Positions 37,073 through 44,110 of a stretch of DNA of 64,000 bases are shown here, one piece after another. The position numbers were made by a program, and so were the translations under genes. This stretch comes from Bacteroidota bacterium (GTDB taxonomy: Bacteria > Bacteroidota > Bacteroidia > Chitinophagales > Chitinophagaceae). The number at the start of each line of letters is the position of its first letter. Within the stretch, counting starts at the first letter, position 1. Under the pieces are notes generated by a model. That model was not told where the DNA came from. It ran no database searches and worked only from the letters and a program-made list of their open reading frames with translations. Location: contig VGFK01000004.1 of NCBI GenBank assembly GCA_016868895.1, forward strand, positions 86,713-150,712. Reading direction: 5' to 3'.

Positions 37073-37375
37073 ATGTTCGCAATTGTGAAAATAGCCGGTC
37101 AGCAATTCAAAGTCGCAGCAGGACAACAACTCTACGTTCCGCACATTGCCGGCAATGCAGGTGACAAAATTGAACTTTCCGAAGTGCTCCTCGTTGACAA
37201 CGGTGGAAAATTGACTGTCGGCCAGGAAGTAAAAGAGAAAGTAAAAGCAGAAATCATCGGTGAAAAACAAGGCGACAAAGTGATCGCGTTCAAAATGAAA
37301 CGCAGAAAAGGTTTCCGTAAAAAAATCGGTCACCGCAAACTGTATACCCGAATCAAAATTGAAAGCATCGGTTAA
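37073..37375 (+). CDS. rplU: 50S ribosomal protein L21
   Basis: The 100-residue protein starts [20 protein letters not shown] and ends with the [20 protein letters not shown] signature of L21. Leads the conserved rplU-rpmA pair, 32 bases before rpmA. Confidence 0.97.
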   Translation: MFAIVKIAGQQFKVAAGQQLYVPHIAGNAGDKIELSEVLLVDNGGKLTVGQEVKEKVKAEIIGEKQGDKVIAFKMKRRKGFRKKIGHRKLYTRIKIESIG

Positions 37376-37407
37376 TTGAATCAGCCGAATACATAAACTC
37401 CAGCATC

Positions 37408-37674
37408 ATGGCACACAAGAAAGGCGAAGGCAGTGTAAAAAATGGTCGCGATTCCCACAGCAAGCGACTCGGCATTAAAATTTTTGGCGGACAACCTGCT
37501 ATTTCCGGTAACATCATCCTGAAACAACGCGGAACCGAATACCACCCCGGAAAAAATGTTGGAGTAGGTAAAGACTTCACCATTTTTGCAACTTCTGATG
37601 GAGTGGTGGAGTTCAGAAAATCGAAAAATAACAGAACCATTGTTTCTGTTAATCCGATCGTAACTGCCGGATAA
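37408..37674 (+). CDS. rpmA: 50S ribosomal protein L27
   Basis: The 88-residue protein reaches the peptidyl-transferase centre with its N-terminus. [20 protein letters not shown] and [20 protein letters not shown] are the family signature. The N-terminal Firmicutes-type cleavable extension is absent; it begins directly with MAHKKG. Confidence 0.97.
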   Translation: MAHKKGEGSVKNGRDSHSKRLGIKIFGGQPAISGNIILKQRGTEYHPGKNVGVGKDFTIFATSDGVVEFRKSKNNRTIVSVNPIVTAG

Positions 37675-37767
37675 TCAACGTCTGAAAAAAATTTTTTTTG
37701 TGATTTAGAAAAAGTGTTTATACTTTTACTATGTTATTCATTTTTCTAACCATTAAATTCTAACAAA

Positions 37768-37893
37768 ATGGCAACTGCAAAAAAGGCTAAAAAAGCTGCT
37801 CCTAAAAAGAAAGCCGCTAAGAAAGCCGCTCCAAAGAAGAAGGCTGCTCCAAAGAAGAAAGCCGCCAAGAAGAAGGCTGCTAAGAAGAAGTAA
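37768..37893 (+). CDS. 41-residue Lys/Ala-rich histone H1-like protein
   Basis: A tiny basic protein of only Met, Ala, Thr, Lys and Pro: MATAKKAKKAAPKKKAAKKA followed by more copies of the AAPKKK/AAKKK unit. It resembles the C-terminal tails of histone H1 and of bacterial HC1-like nucleoid proteins, so nonspecific DNA or RNA binding is expected (inference). It has an AT-rich upstream region with a near-consensus -7 (TACTTTTA at about 37731) and a strong UUCG-loop terminator 23 bases downstream, arguing that it is a real single gene. Confidence 0.8.
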   Translation: MATAKKAKKAAPKKKAAKKAAPKKKAAPKKKAAKKKAAKKK

Positions 37894-37916
37894 TCTTCTC
37901 TTTGCAACGAATAACG

Positions 37917-37941
37917 GTCCCGCTTCGGCGGGACTTTTTTT
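37917..37941 (+). terminator. Terminator with TTCG tetraloop after the histone-like gene
   Basis: Stem GTCCCGC (37917-37923) with GCGGGAC (37928-37934), loop TTCG, then seven T. Confidence 0.92.
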
Positions 37942-37963
37942 ATGCCCTACCCCGCCATTTCCC

Positions 37964-37971
37964 GATATTTG
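37964..37971 (+). promoter_or_regulatory. Near-match -7 element before the PolX-like gene
   Basis: GATATTTG, one mismatch from TAnnTTTG, 4 bases before the ATG at 37976. Confidence 0.35.
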
Positions 37972-37975
37972 AACG

Positions 37976-39649
37976 ATGCCGACCAATCAACAGATAGCCG
38001 ACCAATTTGGCCTGCTTGCCAAACTAATGGACATCCACCAGGAGAATTCCTTCAAAGCAAAGTCCTATGCGGCTGCCGCTTTTGCCATTGAACGACTTCC
38101 CGCCGAACTCTCGGAGATGGAACGCTCCACCATTCCCCACCTCAAAGGAATTGGGGCATCGAGTGCACAAAAGATAATGGAACTGCTGGATGGGGGTCAG
38201 CTACAACTGCTGGACGACCTGCTCGGTAAAACACCTGCGGGCATCCTGGAAATGATGCAGATCAAAGGCTTGGGACCGAAAAAAATTGCAACCATCTGGA
38301 AGGAAATGGAAATTGAGACCATTGGGGAATTGCTCTACGCGTGTACAGAAAACCGACTATTGCGATACAAAGGTTTTGGAGAGAAAACCCAGAAAAATGT
38401 ATCCTCATCTATTGAATTCTTCCTTCGTCACAAAGGTCATTTTTTGTGGGCTGAATTGGAAACCTATGTCCAACGCATGGAACAGGTGGTGCAGGAGCGG
38501 TTCCCTGATTACACAATGGAGTCCTGCGGATCATTCAAACGACAACTGCCAACGCTTGATGCACTGGAATGGGCGACCAACATCCCAACTGTTCAACTGC
38601 TCCCGTTCCTTCAAGAACTGGAATGTGAGATCACCAGTCGACAAGATGCTTATATATCGGCCAAGGGACTTGAATCGGTGGAACTTCGGTTCTATCATTC
38701 AGCATCAACATCCACTGCAGTAACTGCGTTCAGGCAAAACTGCTCTGAATCATTCTTGCATGCATGGAACGAACAGTTCCATCACCAATGGGAATCTGTG
38801 GTTTCTGAATCTGAAATTTTTTCTTCCTGCTCGGTCCCCTTCATTCCCTCGTTTCTGCGGGAAGATCCCTCTATAATTGATCAGGTTCTGAGCCAGCCTA
38901 CTGTTTCCGTTATTCAACCCCATGACATTAAAGGCATCATTCACTCGCACAGCGATTGGAGCGATGGAGCGAATACCATCGAAGAAATGGCGGTTGTGTG
39001 CCAGCAATTGGGAATGGAATACCTGGTGATCAGCGACCACAGCAAGTCGGCTTTTTATGCCAATGGACTCCAGGAGGAACGCGTGAAGTCCCAACACCAA
39101 TACATTGATGAACTCAATCGAAAACTATCTCCTTTTGTCATCTTCAAAAGCATTGAATGCGATATCCTGAACGATGGAGTGCTGGATTATTCCGACGCTC
39201 TGCTTTCCACATTTGATTTGGTCATTGCATCGGTTCATTCCAACCTGAATATGGACCAAGATAAAGCCATGCACCGACTGCTTCGGGCGATTGAACATCC
39301 AGCAACAACCATTCTGGGACATCCCACCGGCAGGTTGTTGCTCAGTCGAAAAGGCTATCCCATTGATCACGAGAAAATAATCGATGCCTGCATCTCCAAC
39401 CGTGTGGCCATTGAAATCAATGCCCATCCCCGTCGGCTCGACCTGGATTGGTCATGGGTGGCAAAGGCGCAGGAAAAAGGAGCCATGTTGTCCATTAACC
39501 CGGATGCCCACGTGATTGAAGGGTTCAAGGATGTCCGCTATGGTGTACTGGCTGCTCAAAAAGGGGGATTACAAAAAACCCATAATTTGTCAAGCCTAAA
39601 CCTGAATGCATTCCAGCAATACCTGAAAGAAAATAGAAAAATAAAGTGA
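37976..39649 (+). CDS. polX: PolX-like protein: helix-hairpin-helix, decayed polymerase palm, PHP exonuclease
   Basis: A 557-residue family-X type protein. Residues 1-150 hold helix-hairpin-helix motifs (IPHLKGIGASSAQKI, IKGLGPKKIATIW, YKGFGEKTQKN). The palm begins at CGSFKRQLPTLDALEW near residue 182, where the two catalytic Asp of the usual GS...DID motif are replaced by Ala and Glu, and the third (normally in vDLR) is Glu in SVELRFY. The C-terminal PHP domain from residue about 320 keeps its metal ligands: HSHSDWSDG, ISDHSKSAFY, IECDI, SVHSNL, GHPTGR, NAHPRRLD, NPDAH. It should therefore be a nuclease without polymerase activity (inference). Its TGA abuts the mazG stop. Confidence 0.9.
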   Translation: MPTNQQIADQFGLLAKLMDIHQENSFKAKSYAAAAFAIERLPAELSEMERSTIPHLKGIGASSAQKIMELLDGGQLQLLDDLLGKTPAGILEMMQIKGLGPKKIATIWKEMEIETIGELLYACTENRLLRYKGFGEKTQKNVSSSIEFFLRHKGHFLWAELETYVQRMEQVVQERFPDYTMESCGSFKRQLPTLDALEWATNIPTVQLLPFLQELECEITSRQDAYISAKGLESVELRFYHSASTSTAVTAFRQNCSESFLHAWNEQFHHQWESVVSESEIFSSCSVPFIPSFLREDPSIIDQVLSQPTVSVIQPHDIKGIIHSHSDWSDGANTIEEMAVVCQQLGMEYLVISDHSKSAFYANGLQEERVKSQHQYIDELNRKLSPFVIFKSIECDILNDGVLDYSDALLSTFDLVIASVHSNLNMDQDKAMHRLLRAIEHPATTILGHPTGRLLLSRKGYPIDHEKIIDACISNRVAIEINAHPRRLDLDWSWVAKAQEKGAMLSINPDAHVIEGFKDVRYGVLAAQKGGLQKTHNLSSLNLNAFQQYLKENRKIK

Positions 39650-40438
39650 TCAGTGGGAGCGCTTGACTTCATCCCACATCGCATCCATTTCAGCAAGGGT
39701 CATATCGGTTAATGATTTACTCCGGGACGCTGCGATGGATTCCATGGATTGGAAGCGGTTTAAAAACTTGGTATTGGTCCTGGCCAGTGCCTGATCAGGG
39801 TCAATGCCTAAAAAACGGGCGTAGTTGACGATCGAAAACAATAGATCTCCCATTTCCTCCTCTACCCGGATGTGTTGAGCCGGTACACGGTCAACTGCAT
39901 CCGACAGTTTCACTTCCTCGAGCAATTCATTCATTTCCTCTTCCACTTTCTTCCACACCTGTTCTTTGTTTTCCCATTCAAAGCCAACCTGCTTTGCTTT
40001 CTCTTGAAGCCGCATGGCCTGAATCAAGGGCGGGAGGGATCTTGGAACTCCACTCAGAACTGAGGTCTTCCCTTCCTTTAATTTCAGTTTTTCCCAGTTG
40101 CGCTTTACTTCTTCTTCGTTCTCGACTTTTACATCTCCATAAATGTGTGGATGGCGATGAATGAGTTTTGCCCGGATGGCTTCAATCACATCTTGAATAT
40201 CAAACCGGGATTCTTCTTTTGCGATTTTCGCATAGAACAACACGTGGAGCAACACATCACCCAATTCTTCTTTGATTCCATTCCAGTCGTCTGCAGCCAC
40301 CGCATCCGCCAATTCATGGCATTCCTCCAAGGTCAACTGCCGCAGACTGTGAATGGTTTGTTTTTTATCCCAGGGGCATTTTTCCCGAAGATCATCAAGG
40401 ATTTCCTGCAAGCGAGAAAAAGAATGGAAGTCCTGCAT
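39650..40438 (-). CDS. mazG: Nucleoside triphosphate pyrophosphohydrolase MazG
   Basis: House-cleaning all-alpha NTP pyrophosphatase. The 262-residue protein matches the E. coli length. It starts MQDFHSFSRLQEILDDLREK, continues CPWDKKQTIHSLRQLTLEECHE and holds two EExxELADA/EEMGDLLF-type metal motifs, i.e. the duplicated MazG fold. The reading frame remains open upstream through tRNA-Leu, which is not coding; the ATG at 40438 is 29 bases past the tRNA 3' end, so cotranscription with the tRNAs is possible. Confidence 0.95.
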   Translation of the reverse strand: MQDFHSFSRLQEILDDLREKCPWDKKQTIHSLRQLTLEECHELADAVAADDWNGIKEELGDVLLHVLFYAKIAKEESRFDIQDVIEAIRAKLIHRHPHIYGDVKVENEEEVKRNWEKLKLKEGKTSVLSGVPRSLPPLIQAMRLQEKAKQVGFEWENKEQVWKKVEEEMNELLEEVKLSDAVDRVPAQHIRVEEEMGDLLFSIVNYARFLGIDPDQALARTNTKFLNRFQSMESIAASRSKSLTDMTLAEMDAMWDEVKRSH

Positions 40439-40467
40439 GAGTTTGGAAAATTTTAGATGAAGAGAAG

Positions 40468-40554
40468 TGCCCGGGGCGGGAATCGAACCCGCACTCGCTT
40501 TTTCGGCGAACAGGATTTTAAGTCCTGCGTGTCTACCAGTTCCACCACCCGGGC
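40468..40554 (-). tRNA. tRNA-Leu (TAA)
   Basis: Acceptor GCCCGGG pairs with CCCGGGC; anticodon loop CTTAAAA gives TAA; long variable arm (CGCCGAAAAAGCG region) typical of tRNA-Leu; T-loop TTCGATTC; discriminator A. CCA is not encoded. Confidence 0.95.
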
Positions 40555-40574
40555 AGTACAAAAAGAACGCTCTA

Positions 40575-40605
40575 AAATAAAAAATTCCATCGACCGATGG
40601 AATTT
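40575..40605 (-). terminator. Hairpin terminator between tRNA-Gly and tRNA-Leu
   Basis: AAATTCCAT (40597-40605 on the minus strand) pairs with ATGGAATTT (40582-40590), followed on the minus strand by a T-rich run. It would separate the two tRNA transcripts at least partly. Confidence 0.7.
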
Positions 40606-40610
40606 CGTTG

Positions 40611-40683
40611 AGCGGAAGACGAGATTCGAACCCGCGACCCTAACCTTGGCAAGGTTATGCTCTACCAGCTGAGCTACTTCCGC
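40611..40683 (-). tRNA. tRNA-Gly (GCC)
   Basis: Acceptor GCGGAAG pairs with CTTCCGC; D-arm GCTCAGCTGGTAGAGC; anticodon loop TTGCCAA gives GCC; T-loop TTCGAAT; discriminator T; CCA not encoded. Confidence 0.95.
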
Positions 40684-40706
40684 ATATACAAGAGCTGAGT
40701 GGGGTG

Positions 40707-40714
40707 CAAAAATA
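40707..40714 (-). promoter_or_regulatory. tRNA-Gly -7 promoter element TATTTTTG (minus strand)
   Basis: Perfect TAnnTTTG, 23 bases upstream of the tRNA-Gly 5' end. Confidence 0.5.
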
Positions 40715-40743
40715 GGTTTTTGCGCCCATCCTGCAAAGATTTA

Positions 40744-40950
40744 TTACTTGTACTTGGGTGTATACTGGGTGCTTTCAGGCACGTCCACTTTGGGTTTGCC
40801 CTTGTACTTCATGGAATACAATCCATAACAACCTCCCATGACGAAAGCAAGAATGGCAAAAAGCTGAACATGGAACAAGAAGCGGGAGGAGGAAACCCAG
40901 TTTCTTCCAAGATCCTTTTTATCCAGTGTATCCATATGATTTTCCTGCAT
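40744..40950 (-). CDS. Small single-pass membrane protein, unknown function
   Basis: A 68-residue protein with a charged N-terminus (MQENHMDTLDKKDLGRNWV), one membrane segment about residues 27-47 (FHVQLFAILAFVMGGCYGLY) and a basic, Pro-containing tail ending TQYTPKYK. Family not recognised. A perfect -7 element 17 bases upstream of the ATG at 40950 supports both the gene and this start; an internal ATG at codon 6 is the alternative. Confidence 0.65.
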   Translation of the reverse strand: MQENHMDTLDKKDLGRNWVSSSRFLFHVQLFAILAFVMGGCYGLYSMKYKGKPKVDVPESTQYTPKYK

Positions 40951-40967
40951 AGTAATGATTTGCAGCG

Positions 40968-40975
40968 CAAAAATA
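40968..40975 (-). promoter_or_regulatory. -7 promoter element TATTTTTG for the 68-residue protein (minus strand)
   Basis: Perfect TAnnTTTG, 17 bases before the start codon. Confidence 0.5.
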
Positions 40976-40990
40976 GAACATGAGCATCAA

Positions 40991-42040
40991 TTATCCATTT
41001 TGAGAGGAAACAATTTCGGAAAACCGGTTCTTGCCGAGGACAAAATGCTGCCAAACTACACTCTCCTTGTACAGCCCTTTGAGTCCCGCGGTTTTGCGCG
41101 GTGCTTCACTGAATACCGATTGCTTTTTTTGAGCAATCAACCAGCCGAAAAAAGCAAAATGAGAACGCATTACGGCAAAGAAATACCCCGACTGACCAGA
41201 AAATAGATTTTTATATGCACTGATCGCATCGAGCGCAAAACGCGTCGGAATGACCCAACAAGCTTCCCCCAATGGGAGATTTTTAGACAGCATAATTAGG
41301 TTATTCCGGAAATTCAGGAACACTTTCCGGGAATTGTCCTTGGGCAGTGTACCTCCACCCACGTGGTAGACAATAGAATCGGGAGAAGCCAGAATTCGGT
41401 AACCCCATCGTTGCAACCGCCAGCACAAATCAATCTCTTCATGATGAGCAAAGAAAAATTCATCAAATCCACCTACTTTCAAAAAAGCCGATCGACGAAT
41501 GAACATGGCTGCGCCGGAAGCCCAAAAGATCTCCGACACGCTTTGGTATTGTCCGTTGTCGGTTTCCAACACATCAAAAATTCTTCCACGGGAAAATGGA
41601 TACCCCAAACGGTCAATCCACCCCCCTGCTGCGCCGGCATACTCAAAATGCGACCTCCGGTTTAGATCCAGGATCTTGGGCTGAATTGCAGCCACATCCT
41701 TGTGCCTTTCAAATAATTCAACAATCGGTTCGATCCACTTTGAATCGACTTCGATGTCTGAATTCAGAACAACTATCAATTCTTCCTGTATATGTGAAAG
41801 CGCCCAATTGTAGCCACCTGCAAATCCTCGGTTATAGCTACTTTTGAGCAGTACGGTCTGTGGATACTTATTTTCCAGAAAAGATAGGGAATCATCAGTG
41901 GAGCCATTGTCCGCCACATAGACGCGCATGTTGGGGTAACTCGAATGGAACAGCGATGGGAAAAATTTTTCCAAGTAATGGCGACCATTCCAATTCAGAA
42001 TGACAACAGCTACAGCAGGTCGATCAGTATGCACGTTCAT
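40991..42040 (-). CDS. Family 2 glycosyltransferase (rhamnosyltransferase-like)
   Basis: A 349-residue GT2 enzyme: VAVVILNWNGRHYLEKFFPS at the start, VADNGSTDDS, VVLNSDIEVD (DxD-type) near residue 95, FFAHHEEIDLCWRLQRWG, and a C-terminal membrane-associated region. These features place it with the WcaA/rhamnosyltransferase-like group; donor and acceptor unknown. A -7 element 8 bases upstream suggests it is transcribed alone with a very short leader. Confidence 0.9.
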   Translation of the reverse strand: MNVHTDRPAVAVVILNWNGRHYLEKFFPSLFHSSYPNMRVYVADNGSTDDSLSFLENKYPQTVLLKSSYNRGFAGGYNWALSHIQEELIVVLNSDIEVDSKWIEPIVELFERHKDVAAIQPKILDLNRRSHFEYAGAAGGWIDRLGYPFSRGRIFDVLETDNGQYQSVSEIFWASGAAMFIRRSAFLKVGGFDEFFFAHHEEIDLCWRLQRWGYRILASPDSIVYHVGGGTLPKDNSRKVFLNFRNNLIMLSKNLPLGEACWVIPTRFALDAISAYKNLFSGQSGYFFAVMRSHFAFFGWLIAQKKQSVFSEAPRKTAGLKGLYKESVVWQHFVLGKNRFSEIVSSQNG

Positions 42041-42048
42041 GGTTCACG

Positions 42049-42056
42049 CAAAATTA
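42049..42056 (-). promoter_or_regulatory. -7 promoter element TAATTTTG for the glycosyltransferase (minus strand)
   Basis: Perfect TAnnTTTG, 8 bases upstream of the ATG at 42040. Confidence 0.5.
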
Positions 42057-42098
42057 GTCGCTTAGGATGAAAATTGTCGATTAACTTCACGATTAGTC

Positions 42099-43244
42099 AT
42101 GAGAAAAACTGCCTGGAAAACATGGATGGCCATTGCAGCAATCACGATTGTGATTGGCACTTTTTTTTATTCTGACTACCTGGCCGACAATATTTCCAAA
42201 AGAGAGGCAAAAAGAATGCAGGAATGGGCAACCGCACAACAACACATTGCCAGTTCAGACATTGGACAAGACCTCTCCCTTGCATCGATCATAACTGCTG
42301 AGCAGTCTTCCATTCCGGTCATTGAAACCAATGAGCACGACAGCATCATGAGCTATCTGAACCTGGACAGTTCAGCTGCGCAACAAGATCCGCAGTATCT
42401 GGTCACAAAACTCCAGGAATACAAAGCAACGGGAAGGTCCATCAAGACCTATTTTGGCGCTGATCTTTCTCAATTCAACATCTACTATTATGGTGAATCC
42501 ACTTTGCTCAAACAAGTCCGCTATTTCCCTCTGGTTCAGCTGCTGGTCGTGGTACTGTTTGTCTCCACTATCCTCCGACTGATTCAAGTCCGAAACCGAT
42601 CGATGCAGAATCAACTCTGGGCCGGACTGGCCAAGGAAACTGCGCATCAACTGGGAACGCCTATCTCTGCCCTTTCCGGATGGACAGCCCTTCTCCGCGA
42701 AAATGCAGAAGTCAACAAGATCCTTCCAGAGATGGATAAGGACATTGCGCGACTGAAACTGATCAGCGAACGATTCAGCATGATTGGCGGAACCCCCAAA
42801 AAAGAATCCGTCGAAATCCGCGAACTCGTGGAACATGCAGTAGACTATATCCGGAAACGCGCTCCGGAAAAAGTAATCTTCGTAATCCGAAACACCCCTT
42901 CCAATGCAATACAGGTGTGCATCGCACCTACTCTTATCGAATGGGTGATTGAAAATATTTTAAAAAATGCGCTGGATGCACTGGAAGGATCTGGAAATAT
43001 TTTTATTGACGTCACCGAAGAACACACCTGGGTTCACATCGACATTTCCGATGATGGGAAGGGAATCGAAACAGAATTGCAGGGAGAAATTTTTGAACCC
43101 GGGGTGAGCACAAAAAAAAGAGGATGGGGCTTGGGACTCACCTTGGCCAAACGCATTATTGAACAATACCATTCTGGCAAACTGATGCTCATGCAATCCG
43201 CACCCGGCAAAGGATCCTGCTTTCGCATCAGCCTCAACAAGTAA
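42099..43244 (+). CDS. Orphan sensor histidine kinase
   Basis: A 381-residue membrane kinase. Two membrane helices (about residues 9-26 and 147-165) enclose a periplasmic domain of roughly 120 residues without a recognised fold. The H-box is AKETAHQLGTPISALSGW with the phospho-accepting His near residue 183; the ATPase part has N-box ENILKNALDALEG, G1 DDGKGIE and G2 GWGLGLTLAK. No response regulator is adjacent; the gene is followed by tRNA-Leu. Signal unknown. Confidence 0.9.
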   Translation: MRKTAWKTWMAIAAITIVIGTFFYSDYLADNISKREAKRMQEWATAQQHIASSDIGQDLSLASIITAEQSSIPVIETNEHDSIMSYLNLDSSAAQQDPQYLVTKLQEYKATGRSIKTYFGADLSQFNIYYYGESTLLKQVRYFPLVQLLVVVLFVSTILRLIQVRNRSMQNQLWAGLAKETAHQLGTPISALSGWTALLRENAEVNKILPEMDKDIARLKLISERFSMIGGTPKKESVEIRELVEHAVDYIRKRAPEKVIFVIRNTPSNAIQVCIAPTLIEWVIENILKNALDALEGSGNIFIDVTEEHTWVHIDISDDGKGIETELQGEIFEPGVSTKKRGWGLGLTLAKRIIEQYHSGKLMLMQSAPGKGSCFRISLNK

Positions 43245-43257
43245 TCCTAAAAATCAT

Positions 43258-43265
43258 TAATTTTG
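43258..43265 (+). promoter_or_regulatory. tRNA-Leu(GAG) -7 promoter element TAATTTTG
   Basis: Perfect TAnnTTTG, 11 bases before the tRNA 5' end. Confidence 0.6.
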
Positions 43266-43276
43266 TCGCCCACATT

Positions 43277-43363
43277 GCCCAGGTGGCGAAATTGGTAGAC
43301 GCACTACCTTGAGGTGGTAGCGCTGGAAACGGCGTGCTGGTTCGAATCCAGTCTTGGGCACCA
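43277..43363 (+). tRNA. tRNA-Leu (GAG), CCA encoded
   Basis: Acceptor GCCCAGG pairs with CTTGGGC (one G-T); anticodon loop TTGAGGT gives GAG; long variable arm; T-loop TTCGAATC; discriminator A followed by encoded CCA. Confidence 0.95.
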
Positions 43364-43399
43364 TTAAAAAGTCCCGCAGCATTTGCGGGACTTTTTAAT
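43363..43399 (+). terminator. Bidirectional terminator, perfect 15-bp inverted repeat
   Basis: ATTAAAAAGTCCCGC (43363-43377) and its exact complement GCGGGACTTTTTAAT (43385-43399), 7-base loop. T runs on both strands allow it to end tRNA-Leu (+) and the methyltransferase operon (-). Confidence 0.9.
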
Positions 43400-43412
43400 T
43401 GCACAAAGAAGG

Positions 43413-44108
43413 TTACCGTTTTGTCGCAAGCACATGAATGCCATAGCACACCAAATCCTGAGAAGCATGATCGTGTTTGGCATATTTCTGCAGGATGAAC
43501 AGATTGAGGTGAATGATGATCTTTTCCAATAGATTTATTTTCTTCCCCAGGTATTTGTTGGCCACCCATTTTATGCGTCGATTTTCCTGGGCCACAAAGT
43601 CAAAAAAATTACCGCTCAAGTCCAATTGATTGATTTCAAAACCAAGCGCTGGAAGATGATGCTGATAGTAAAAACGGCTAAACCCGGAAGAGAAATGATA
43701 GGGTGCAAAATGCGTGAAACTTAAAAAAGGTGCAGTCAGGATGAGTTTACCGCCAGGCTTTAACAGTCGACTGAATTCCTTGAGCGCATCCAAAGGATTG
43801 GGAATGTGCTCAAGTACTTCCGTACACAGAATGGCATCTACCGATGCATCTTCCAACGGAATCGATGCAATATCGGATACGATGTCCAGCCGGGAATTGT
43901 CCCAGCTCCCCGTTTGCAGTCCCTCTCCGCCGCTTCCATCGTATTTCCCAAAGTCCTGCGCAATATACCTAAGGTGGCCGCACCATTTTTTATAGGGGCA
44001 CTCTCCTGCACCTGCATCCAATAGCGTAATTCCGACAGGCAAAGCAGTGAGCACATCTTTGATCCAGGCATCACGGGACGATTCGTTGTTGAGTCCAACA
44101 GTTAACAT
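43413..44108 (-). CDS. Class I SAM-dependent methyltransferase
   Basis: A 231-residue protein starting MLTVGLNNESSRDAWIKDVL. The SAM loop is LLDAGAGECPYKKW near residue 28; post-motifs are DAILCTEVLEHIPNP and LLKPGGKLILTAPF. Substrate unknown; the C-terminal region (YYQHHLPALGFEINQLD) resembles lipid or glycan methyltransferases only loosely. It starts 2 bases after the symporter stop and is last in the PIG-L/symporter operon. A longer frame runs into the symporter and is not used. Confidence 0.85.
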   Translation of the reverse strand: MLTVGLNNESSRDAWIKDVLTALPVGITLLDAGAGECPYKKWCGHLRYIAQDFGKYDGSGGEGLQTGSWDNSRLDIVSDIASIPLEDASVDAILCTEVLEHIPNPLDALKEFSRLLKPGGKLILTAPFLSFTHFAPYHFSSGFSRFYYQHHLPALGFEINQLDLSGNFFDFVAQENRRIKWVANKYLGKKINLLEKIIIHLNLFILQKYAKHDHASQDLVCYGIHVLATKR

Positions 44109-44110
44109 GC

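Noticed and set aside
37687..37702. A-run/T-run stem after rpmA considered as a terminator
   Set aside because: Only A and T pairs with no loop; too weak to call, though it may act as a curved promoter region for the next gene.
37768..37893. Tandem short repeats considered as a CRISPR-like or satellite array
   Set aside because: The repeats are codon repeats of the Lys/Ala protein; no spacers and no regular repeat length.
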